Source: JBAXXL01 sp038206725
GTDB lineage: Bacteria > Bacteroidota > Ignavibacteria > Kapaibacteriales > UBA2268
Length of the DNA: 34,644 nucleotides
NCBI GenBank assembly: GCA_038206725.1
Contig: JBBRAO010000033.1
Span: 1 to 34,644, forward strand
Direction: 5' to 3'
The notes below the pieces were generated by a model that ran no database searches, was not told where the DNA came from, and saw nothing but the letters and a program-made list of their open reading frames with translations. How positions within the stretch are numbered: the first letter of the stretch is position 1; every line of letters begins with the position of its first letter. This document shows positions 27,293 through 33,455 of the stretch, in pieces. Made by a program: the position numbers and the translations under genes.

Positions 27293-28579
27293 TTAGAGTT
27301 TATTCGGATTTGTAATTACACCTTTCAATGCAGAAGCCGCGGCGGTTGCCGGAGAAGCTAAATACACTTCCGAATTTGGATTTCCCATACGACCTTTGAA
27401 ATTTCTATTTGTTGTTGCTATAGCTCGTTCACCATCGCCTAAAGCACCTTGATGAACACCTAAACAAGGACCGCACCCCGGGTTCATTACAACTGCACCT
27501 GAGTTTATTAAGTCGGTAACATAACCCATTTTTATAGCTTCAGCATAAATTTTTGCCGAGGCGGGGAAGACTAACATTCGAACACCCGATGCTATTTGTT
27601 TACCGCGAACAATTTCTGCGACAATAGCGATATCATCCAATCTACCGTTTGTGCAAGAGCCAATAACTACTTGTTGAATTTCGAGACCTTCAACTTTGCT
27701 TACGGGAACTACGTTATCAACCGTATGTGGACAAGCAACTTGAGGTTCTAAAGCACTAACATCAATGTCCAAAGTTTGGCAATATACAGCATCGCTATCG
27801 GCAGTTACAAAATCAATCGGATCAGTTACACCGGCTTCATCGCACAAGTAGCGCTCAGTGGTTTCATCCGCAGGGACTATACCCGATGTTGCACCGGCTT
27901 CAACCGACATATTGCTTAGGGTTAACCTACCCGATATGGACATATTTTTAATCGTTGAACCGTGGAATTCCATCACCTTGAAATTTGCTCCTTGGGCGCT
28001 CAATTTACCGATTATCGATAAAATTATATCTTTAGGAAAAGTATATTTTGGTAACTTGCCTTCAATATTTATTTTGATTGTTTCAGGTACTTCTACGTTA
28101 AGGACAGAGCCTAACGCCCAAACCGAAGCCATCTCAGTAGCGCCTATACCAAAAGCAAAGGCTCCTAAAGCTCCGTGAGTGGTTGTGTGGCTGTCGGTGC
28201 CAACGACTACATAGCCTGGACGTACATAACCGTACTGTGGCAAAATCTGATGGCAAACACCACCGCGAATTCCGGAAATATCGTGGAATTTTGTGATACC
28301 TTGAGTGGTACAAAATTCTCGTATTAATTTTTGGTTTGTGGCTGTTTTTTTACTTTCAGCGGGTACTCTATGGTCAAAAATGATTGCGATTTTTTCGGGA
28401 TCGAATACTTTTGCTTCTTTATTAAGAGGTTTATAAATTTCATTAAATTGATTGATTACCAATGCGCCATTTTCGTGGGACATTGCTAAATCAACTTTTG
28501 GTTCTAAAATATCGCCCGGGCGAACGTCGGAAACACCGGCGGCGCGAGCTAAAATTTTCTCTACTATAGTATGTGCCAT
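27293..28579 (-). CDS. leuC: LeuC-type 3-isopropylmalate/homoaconitate dehydratase large subunit
   Basis: This 428-residue aconitase-superfamily protein belongs to the shorter LeuC/HacA class (about 420-430 residues, against about 470 for enterobacterial LeuC). The three [4Fe-4S] cysteines are present: C309 in GSCTNGR, and C369 and C372 in NPGCGPCLG. VVGTDSHTTTHGALGAFAFGIGATEM and FDHRVPAESKK are also intact. The large subunit of 3-isopropylmalate dehydratase works in leucine synthesis with a small LeuD subunit of about 165 residues. No leuD, leuA or leuB lies in the window, so the partner is elsewhere and the exact substrate (isopropylmalate, methylmalate/citramalate or homoaconitate) is open. 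It is 13 bases after the ABC ATPase gene and 28 before rodA. Confidence 0.88.
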   Translation of the reverse strand: MAHTIVEKILARAAGVSDVRPGDILEPKVDLAMSHENGALVINQFNEIYKPLNKEAKVFDPEKIAIIFDHRVPAESKKTATNQKLIREFCTTQGITKFHDISGIRGGVCHQILPQYGYVRPGYVVVGTDSHTTTHGALGAFAFGIGATEMASVWALGSVLNVEVPETIKINIEGKLPKYTFPKDIILSIIGKLSAQGANFKVMEFHGSTIKNMSISGRLTLSNMSVEAGATSGIVPADETTERYLCDEAGVTDPIDFVTADSDAVYCQTLDIDVSALEPQVACPHTVDNVVPVSKVEGLEIQQVVIGSCTNGRLDDIAIVAEIVRGKQIASGVRMLVFPASAKIYAEAIKMGYVTDLINSGAVVMNPGCGPCLGVHQGALGDGERAIATTNRNFKGRMGNPNSEVYLASPATAAASALKGVITNPNKL

Positions 28580-28592
28580 GATTTTTTATATC

Positions 28593-29405
28593 TTACTTAT
28601 ATTGATTAACTAAATTTTCGAGCATTTTTTCGGTTAACTGCTCATTTTTTCTGAGGTCGGCAAATTTATCCAACATATCGTCAACCGTCAAATGTTTCTT
28701 TTCATCCAATGGAATATCATCAATGATTTTCCCTTTGTGCATCATAATAGTTCTGTTTCCAAGTTCCAATGCTTGTTGCATACTATGAGTAACTTGAATA
28801 ACGGTTAAATTATAATTTACGATAAAGCGTTCTGTAAGTTGCAGAACCTGAGCGGCGGTTTTCGGGTCTAATGCTGCTGTGTGTTCATCCAACAGCAATA
28901 CTTTCGGTTTTTGCATAACTGCCATAAGCAAGGTAATTGCTTGACGTTGACCCCCGGAAAGCGAGCCTATTACATTGTGCAATCTGGAATCTAACTGCAT
29001 CTCCAATTGGGATATAGCAGTTTGATATTCCGCTATGGTATTCTTTCGAAGACCGATTTTCGGGTACCTTTGTGAGCCCCTTAAACTTGCTAAATGCAAA
29101 TTTTCGGCTATGGTCATTCCCGGAGAAGTTCCTTGAAATGGATTTTGGAATACACGAGAAATGTACTTTGCACGTTCATATTCCATTAAATAAGTAACGT
29201 CTATTCCATCAATAGAAATTGTACCATTATCAGGCAGAAAAGAACCCGACACAGCATTCAAAAGAGTTGATTTTCCGGAACCATTTGTTCCGATTATAGT
29301 TATCCAATCACCCTGATTAACATTCAGATTTAATCCTTTTAGAGCATAAACTTCGTTAATGCTCCCTTTGTTAAAGGTCTTGTGTACATTATTTAAACTT
29401 ATCAT
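28593..29405 (-). CDS. ABC transporter ATP-binding protein (COG1101/TrpXYZ-like)
   Basis: This 270-residue ABC ATPase is complete: Walker A GTNGSGKST (39-47), Q-loop Q87 in VFQNPFQGTSPGMT, signature LSGGQ (149-153), Walker B LLLDE with D173/E174 followed by HTAALD, and switch H207 in QVTHSM. The NPFQGTSPGMTIAENL and DEHTAALDPKTA wording is typical of ATPases that pair with the uncharacterised ABC_sub_bind transporters related to the tryptophan/tyrosine TrpXYZ type. Their permease and substrate-binding protein genes normally sit next door, but here none do: the upstream neighbour is divergent and the downstream one is leuC. Substrate is therefore unassigned. It heads the operon with leuC and rodA. 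Confidence 0.88.
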   Translation of the reverse strand: MISLNNVHKTFNKGSINEVYALKGLNLNVNQGDWITIIGTNGSGKSTLLNAVSGSFLPDNGTISIDGIDVTYLMEYERAKYISRVFQNPFQGTSPGMTIAENLHLASLRGSQRYPKIGLRKNTIAEYQTAISQLEMQLDSRLHNVIGSLSGGQRQAITLLMAVMQKPKVLLLDEHTAALDPKTAAQVLQLTERFIVNYNLTVIQVTHSMQQALELGNRTIMMHKGKIIDDIPLDEKKHLTVDDMLDKFADLRKNEQLTEKMLENLVNQYK

Positions 29406-29442
29406 AAGCTACGCATTTTTGAAATTATCAAAATAGATAAAT

Positions 29443-29450
29443 CAAAAATA
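29443..29450 (-). promoter_or_regulatory. Putative -7 element for the ABC ATPase-leuC-rodA unit
   Basis: On the minus strand this reads TATTTTTG, an exact TAnnTTTG match, about 40 bases before the ATG at 29405. It lies in the short divergent gap with the pseudouridine synthase gene. No TTTG is found at the expected -33 distance. Confidence 0.3.
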
Positions 29451-29472
29451 CAAAAAATTATATTTATATGTG

Positions 29473-29501
29473 TTGATTATTCAAAAATGTTTATATTTTT
29501 G
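29473..29501 (+). promoter_or_regulatory. Putative promoter of the pseudouridine synthase gene
   Basis: TTG at 29473-29475, an 18-base spacer and TATTTTTG at 29494-29501 fit the Bacteroidota pattern. The expected start site, near 29508, lies downstream of the first in-frame ATG (29487). It therefore favours the ATG at 29523 as the true start. Confidence 0.35.
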
Positions 29502-29522
29502 AAAATAATAAAATGGAAAAAA

Positions 29523-31343
29523 ATGAAAAACAGTTATAATAAATCTAAGTCTTTTGGAAAAAATACTTTTCGAGATAACTCCGGACCGGCAAGACCATCC
29601 GGCAAACCAACTGCACCTAAGCGAAGATCGGATGAACGTGCATTTGAATCTCGTTATAAATCAACCGAAAGCAAAGCTTTTAGATCGAGAGGCGGTTTAG
29701 CAACAAAAAGTGCTGACGAACGCTCAAAATTCTCTGAACGTCCTTACGAACAACGTACAAAATCATCCGGTGGTAGAGATTTTAAACCAAAAGGCGGTTC
29801 ATCGGAAAGAAGAACATCACCAGCCGGTAGAACATCGGAACGTAGTTTTGAAGCACGTCCAAGACCAATGGGTGGTAGAGATTTCAAACCAAAAGGCGGA
29901 GCATCGGCCAGAAGAACATCACCGGCAGGCAGAACATCGGAACGTAGTTTTGATTCACGTCCAAGGCATACCGGTGGAAGTGATTTCAAACCAAAAGGCG
30001 GATTTTCTGCACGCGGAAGTTCACCGCACCAAAGAATGACAGACCGTGATTTTGAAATGCGTCGCAAATCAGGAATAGGTCAAGATTATAAACCAAGGTT
30101 AGGTTCGTCGGATCGTGATTTCGAACCACGTCGCAGAACACCTGAAGGTAGTGATTTTAAACAAAGAGGGGCTTCCTCAAAACGTGATTTCGAACCGCGT
30201 CGCAGATCGGACGAAGATAGAGAAATAAGAGAAAGAAATGCTTCGTTGGAAAGAAGTAGTGCACCAAGGGGTAGAAGATCGGACCGCGACTCCGAACCGC
30301 GCCGTCGATCGGATGATGAAAGAGAATCCAGACCAAGAAGCGGATCGTCAGAAAGAAGTAGTGCACCTCGCGAAAGAACATCCGAACGTGATTTTGAACC
30401 AAGGTTCTCGAGACCGTCGGACGATAGAGATTCAAAAACCAGAAGTAGAACTCCTGATAAAGACTCCACACCGCACGGAAGACCAACCGGTGGGAGAGAC
30501 TACGAAATCACAAAAAAAGGGTTACGGACTACCGGATTTAAAAAGAGACCTTCGCCAAAGCACGACTCAAGATCAAAATCTCAGATTAATGACGAAATCA
30601 AGAAAAAGGAAAATCTTTTCGATATTAATGAAGGTTTAAGACTGAACCGTTATATCGCAGAATGTGGTATTGCGGCACGCAGAAAAGCAGATGAAATAAT
30701 ACTTTCGGGTGTTGTTAAGATAAATGGTTTTGTGGTTAATGAACTCGGTACAAAAGTAATGCCGGGCGATTTTGTAACTATAGCCGGCGACCCAATATGG
30801 CTGGAAAGGCATTTTGAATATATTTTGCTGAATAAACCAAAAGGTGTTATCACTACGACGTCGGATGAAAAAAACAGAGCAACCGTAATGGATTTGATCA
30901 AGCGCCACGGTCGTGTTTATCCGGTTGGAAGATTGGATAGAAATACGACTGGTGTATTGCTTCTGACAAACGACGGCGAATTGGCTTACAGATTGACACA
31001 TCCTAAATATGAAGTGGAACGCGTTTATAATGTAAAATTGGATAAAGAGTTAAAGCAAATTGACGCAGAGAAAATCGCTAAGGGTGTATTGATAGACGGT
31101 GCGAAAACAGCCCCTTGCCAAGTGATGATGTACTCCGATGCACCGGATAGAAGTACCGTAACATTGACCGAAGGCAGAAACCACGAAGTAAAAAAACTGT
31201 TCGAAGCTGTTGGCTACGATGTAAAAACATTGGATAGAAAGTATTTTGCCACATTATCCACAAGTGGAATGAAACGCGGTGAATACCGTAACTTAACCGA
31301 TGCAGAAGTCAAAGAAATAAAATTGTTGGTAGAGCTAATTTAG
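29523..31343 (+). CDS. RluB/RsuA-type pseudouridine synthase with long Arg/Ser-rich repeat N-terminus
   Basis: The predicted product is 606 residues from the ATG at 29523, preferred over an in-frame ATG at 29487 because of the promoter position and the odd hydrophobic extra residues. Residues from about 370 form a complete RluB/RsuA-like enzyme: an S4 RNA-binding domain (LRLNRYIAECGIAARRKADE), then the catalytic domain with LNKPKGVITTT, the active-site Asp472 in GRLDRNTTG, and the EGRNHEVKKLFEAVG motif. Such enzymes isomerise uridine in 23S (RluB) or 16S (RsuA) rRNA. The first ~350 residues are low-complexity, rich in Arg, Ser, Asp, Glu, Gly and Pro. They include three 34-residue repeats (29769, 29871 and 29973, exactly 102 bases apart) and later RDFEPRRRS and SERSSAPR repeats. 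This extension is probably disordered and RNA-binding; extensions of this kind occur on Bacteroidota homologues. Confidence 0.9.
   Translation: MKNSYNKSKSFGKNTFRDNSGPARPSGKPTAPKRRSDERAFESRYKSTESKAFRSRGGLATKSADERSKFSERPYEQRTKSSGGRDFKPKGGSSERRTSPAGRTSERSFEARPRPMGGRDFKPKGGASARRTSPAGRTSERSFDSRPRHTGGSDFKPKGGFSARGSSPHQRMTDRDFEMRRKSGIGQDYKPRLGSSDRDFEPRRRTPEGSDFKQRGASSKRDFEPRRRSDEDREIRERNASLERSSAPRGRRSDRDSEPRRRSDDERESRPRSGSSERSSAPRERTSERDFEPRFSRPSDDRDSKTRSRTPDKDSTPHGRPTGGRDYEITKKGLRTTGFKKRPSPKHDSRSKSQINDEIKKKENLFDINEGLRLNRYIAECGIAARRKADEIILSGVVKINGFVVNELGTKVMPGDFVTIAGDPIWLERHFEYILLNKPKGVITTTSDEKNRATVMDLIKRHGRVYPVGRLDRNTTGVLLLTNDGELAYRLTHPKYEVERVYNVKLDKELKQIDAEKIAKGVLIDGAKTAPCQVMMYSDAPDRSTVTLTEGRNHEVKKLFEAVGYDVKTLDRKYFATLSTSGMKRGEYRNLTDAEVKEIKLLVELI
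29769..30074 (+). repeat. Three in-frame 102-bp tandem repeats in the pseudouridine synthase gene
   Basis: Units begin at 29769, 29871 and 29973 with GGTGG(T/A)AG(A/T)GATTT. Each encodes 34 residues of the form GG-(R/S)DFKPKGG followed by an R-rich segment. The first two units are nearly identical at DNA level through RTSPAGRTSER; the third degrades towards its end. Confidence 0.8.
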
Positions 31344-31374
31344 ATTAAGTTTTTCCATATTATATTCTTTTGTT

Positions 31375-31382
31375 ATATTTGT
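31375..31382 (+). promoter_or_regulatory. Putative -7 element for the small membrane protein gene
   Basis: TATATTTG matches TAnnTTTG and lies 42 bases before the ATG at 31425. The -33 region is T-rich (GTTTTT) but lacks the G of TTTG. The call is weak. Confidence 0.28.
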
Positions 31383-31424
31383 TTTCATTTTATAAACGAA
31401 ATTAAGAAAATTGGATAAAAAAGT

Positions 31425-31703
31425 ATGATTGAAGTTTTAATTTTCCACCTACATATAGTTTGCGCACTCTTTGTATTCACCAAATACTGGCAAAAAGGCG
31501 GTATGAAAGAAGGTCTTATGGGAGTCGGCTTATTTGCCATTATGTTCTCAATCGGTTGGGTTATAACATCATTTTTTGCAAAGTTCGCTATGCCCGATAA
31601 ATGGATTACACCATTTTTCACACGCGACACATTAGCTTTAGTTCTTCTGCTAATTCCAGAAATATTCTTTTATAAAAACTTCTTTTTGAAAGACAAAGGA
31701 TAG
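31425..31703 (+). CDS. Small three-helix membrane protein, unknown function
   Basis: This 92-residue protein has three hydrophobic stretches: about 3-21 (LIFHLHIVCALFVFTKYW), about 29-53 (GLMGVGLFAIMFSIGWVITSF) and about 67-87 (DTLALVLLLIPEIFFY). They are joined by short charged loops (QKGGMKEG; MPDKWITPFFTRD). I do not recognise the family. Its composition, orderly helices and own upstream promoter-like element, plus a GGAT before the ATG, make it look like a real gene. It is followed not by its own terminator but by the hairpin repeat array starting at 31738. A T-tailed hairpin 500 bases further on may be its displaced terminator. Confidence 0.7.
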   Translation: MIEVLIFHLHIVCALFVFTKYWQKGGMKEGLMGVGLFAIMFSIGWVITSFFAKFAMPDKWITPFFTRDTLALVLLLIPEIFFYKNFFLKDKG

Positions 31704-31737
31704 ACAATTATAAAGTTATAAAGAAAGAAGCCGATAC

Positions 31738-32033
31738 GTCATTCCCACGGAAGTGGGAAACCATCTTCAAACAACTAAAAATTGAAAATGAGAAGAAGAC
31801 GAAGTCATTCCCACGGAAGTGGGAATCCATCTTCAAACAACTAAAAATTGAAAATGAGAAGAAGACGAGACGTCATTCCCACGGAAGTGGGAATCCATCT
31901 TCAAACAACTAAAAATTGAAAATGAGAAGAAGACGAAGTCATTCCCACGGAAGTGGGAATCCATCTTCAAACAACTAAAAATTGAAAATGAGAAGAAGAC
32001 GAGAAGTCATTCCCACGGAAGTGGGAATCCATC
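31738..32033. repeat. Tandem array of five 66/68-bp units carrying dRS3-like hairpins
   Basis: Units begin at 31738, 31804, 31872, 31938 and 32006 (GTCATTCCC), so the periods alternate 66, 68, 66, 68. Each contains ATTCCC-ACGGAAGT-GGGAAT, an 8-bp stem closed by a GGAA (GNRA-type) loop; the first copy ends GGGAAA instead. The rest of the unit (CCATCTTCAAACAACT, then AAAATTGAAAATGAGAAGAA) is identical in the first four. Only the joint before the next unit varies: GACGAAGTC, GACGAGACGTC or GACGAGAAGTC. The fifth unit breaks off after CCATCTT. The hairpin has the exact form ATTCCC-N8-GGGAAT of the neisserial dRS3 repeat, which is established knowledge. No open frame is supported here. Confidence 0.9.
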
Positions 32034-32039
32034 TTTCTG

Positions 32040-32182
32040 AACCTTGGGGCTGTCTCAAAACTCTGATATTGATAAACATACGAGGGCGTATGTTCTACTA
32101 TATCATTGATAAATAGAGTAGAATAGACGCTCACGTCTGTTCTAAAATTGAACAAATAGAGTTTTGAGACAGTCCCAAGGTT
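32040..32182. mobile_element. MITE-like element with 25-bp terminal inverted repeats
   Basis: The left end 32040-32064 and right end 32158-32182 are inverted repeats matching at 24 of 25 bases (core GGGRCTGTCTCAAAAC). Inside are two more hairpins: AACATACG-AGGG-CGTATGTT (about 32077-32096) and AGAATAGACG-CTCA-CGTCTGTTCT (about 32120-32143, one G-T pair). The element is too short to code for a transposase. The ends look like those of an insertion sequence, so it is probably a non-autonomous derivative; I cannot assign the family, and no clear target duplication is visible. Confidence 0.7.
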
Positions 32183-32202
32183 TCAAAGTACAAAATGTAA
32201 TT

Positions 32203-32231
32203 AAAGGCGCATAATTTTGCGTCTTTTTTTT
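32203..32231 (+). terminator. Rho-independent terminator, possibly displaced from the small membrane protein gene
   Basis: A 9-bp stem (AAAGGCGCA / TGCGTCTTT, one G-T pair) with a 6-base loop runs into eight T residues on the plus strand. The only plus-strand gene upstream ends 500 bases earlier, before the repeat array and the MITE-like element. Confidence 0.75.
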
Positions 32232-32529
32232 GCTCGAGACAGAATCCATTTTATCCCTACCTATATCAAAAATATACTGCTGTTCGCCGAATATACTGTA
32301 GCAACCGAAAACTTGTTATTATTTCTTTTTTCAAAAATGATTACTTTTATTTTAGTTATTTCACATTACTATTTTTTTTTCTCGAACAATTTTATTAATT
32401 TAGAAATAACTCAAAAAATAAAAAGAGTTTTTTAATTATTTTGTCAAATATTTATTTTAAGTTGACAAAATTCAAAAGATAAAAACGTTTTATTAATTTT
32501 ATTTGTATTATTAATTTTTGGATCATATT
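32232..32529. other. AT-rich non-coding stretch upstream of the lipoprotein gene
   Basis: About 300 bases of very AT-rich sequence with long T and A runs. A 72-codon open frame overlaps it, but it begins inside the terminator and has low-complexity hydrophobic content, so no gene is called. The only structured feature is the inverted repeat at 32438-32471. No clear promoter was found. Confidence 0.6.
32438..32471. promoter_or_regulatory. 10-bp inverted repeat, possible operator
   Basis: ATTTTGTCAA and TTGACAAAAT are perfect inverted repeats separated by 14 bases. The right arm lies 58 bases upstream of the lipoprotein ATG. The spacing suits a dimeric regulator binding two adjacent turns, but a weak hairpin in the leader is equally possible. 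Confidence 0.35.
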
Positions 32530-33321
32530 ATGAAGAAATTCTTCTATCCATTAGCAATTATTGCTATATGCCTAACATTTATTTCTTGTAAAGACAATAA
32601 TCCGGTGAATCCTCCGGCAGAAGGCAACTTTTTGACAACCGGTTCGAACTGGACAACCGAGTATTACGACTTAGATTCAAATGGTGTAAATATCATTGAA
32701 TCAAAATCAATTGACACATTGACCTTATTAGAGCCTCGCTTGTATAAAGGAATAACAGCGTATCCGATTTTTGACGGAAAAGATACAACTATGTATATGT
32801 ATTTCAGCGGAAAAAGTTTATTTATGTCAATGAGTGGCATGAGCGGCGATACCAGCACTATAAGCTTTAGCAAAATAACCCTCGAAGAAACCAATCCGTT
32901 GGAGGGTTTGTTTTCTATGGATTGGATAAAAATCGCCGATTTCGACTCCAAACTAAATGATACTTGGATTGTTGTTAATAAGGATACAACAATTGTTATG
33001 GATATGAGTGGCACACCGCTACCAGGTCAACTTAAAGTTAATGTGAAAGTTACAAATATGGGAAATAAAACCTATTCCTATATGAATGCAACTGCTCCGG
33101 TCAGCCAATTCAAATTAACTATTGCTATAAATTTCGTAGCAATGGCGGGACTAATTACCGTTGATGACACAATGGAAACAGTTTTTGATATATCTTATAC
33201 CAAAGGAATAATGCAGATTAATGCTCTTCCTCAAGTTATGAAAGCTATTATTATGGGACAGGCACAAAACCAAACAACTCCCGGAAATATAACCAAAACC
33301 ACCCATTACAAAATCAAATAG
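32530..33321 (+). CDS. Predicted lipoprotein, unknown function
   Basis: The predicted product is 263 residues from the ATG at 32530. The frame also opens at a TTG four codons earlier, but the ATG gives a textbook lipoprotein signal: MKK, a hydrophobic core, and lipobox F-I-S-C with Cys20 as the lipidation site. After it comes KDNNPVNPP, a short linker seen in many Bacteroidota lipoproteins. The mature part is rich in Thr, Ser, Asp and aromatic residues and looks beta-rich; no family is recognised. It is probably outer-membrane anchored and may be a surface or structural protein. It is followed 25 bases later by a strong terminator, and an inverted repeat lies upstream, so it is most likely a single-gene unit. 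Confidence 0.78.
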   Translation: MKKFFYPLAIIAICLTFISCKDNNPVNPPAEGNFLTTGSNWTTEYYDLDSNGVNIIESKSIDTLTLLEPRLYKGITAYPIFDGKDTTMYMYFSGKSLFMSMSGMSGDTSTISFSKITLEETNPLEGLFSMDWIKIADFDSKLNDTWIVVNKDTTIVMDMSGTPLPGQLKVNVKVTNMGNKTYSYMNATAPVSQFKLTIAINFVAMAGLITVDDTMETVFDISYTKGIMQINALPQVMKAIIMGQAQNQTTPGNITKTTHYKIK

Positions 33322-33346
33322 AGTTTTTCCAAAGCTCAATTTTTCG

Positions 33347-33375
33347 AAGAGGCGCAATTTTGCGTCTCTTTTTTT
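33347..33375 (+). terminator. Rho-independent terminator of the lipoprotein gene
   Basis: A 10-bp stem (AAGAGGCGCA / TGCGTCTCTT, one G-T pair) with a 4-base loop is followed by T residues, 26 bases after the lipoprotein stop. Its core arms GGCGCA/TGCGTC are the same as in the terminator at 32203. Confidence 0.85.
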
Positions 33376-33395
33376 GTGCGCGTGAAAAAGCAGAT

Positions 33396-33430
33396 AAAAA
33401 AAATGTCCAACATCTTCAGATATTGGACAT
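33396..33430 (-). terminator. Rho-independent terminator of the surface-protein gene
   Basis: On the minus strand a 12-bp stem (ATGTCCAATATC with one G-T pair) closes on a TGAA loop and runs directly into eight T residues. It begins 26 bases after the surface-protein stop and lies back-to-back with the lipoprotein terminator. Confidence 0.88.
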
Positions 33431-33455
33431 TAATATTTAATCAAAAATAAAAAAC

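Noticed and set aside
29487..29522. Upstream ATG for the pseudouridine synthase
   Set aside because: It adds twelve hydrophobic residues not expected before the basic region, and it precedes the predicted transcription start.
29744..30486. Open frames of about 105-130 codons antisense to, or out of frame with, the pseudouridine synthase repeats
   Set aside because: They are by-products of the Arg/Ser-rich repeat codons; their products are repetitive and mirror the real frame.
31738..32033. Repeat array as a CRISPR
   Set aside because: The sequences between the hairpins are identical in every unit, so there are no unique spacers, and no cas genes are nearby.
32217..32435. 72-codon open frame on the plus strand
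   Set aside because: It begins inside a terminator, is AT-rich and low-complexity, and has no ribosome site or recognisable domain.
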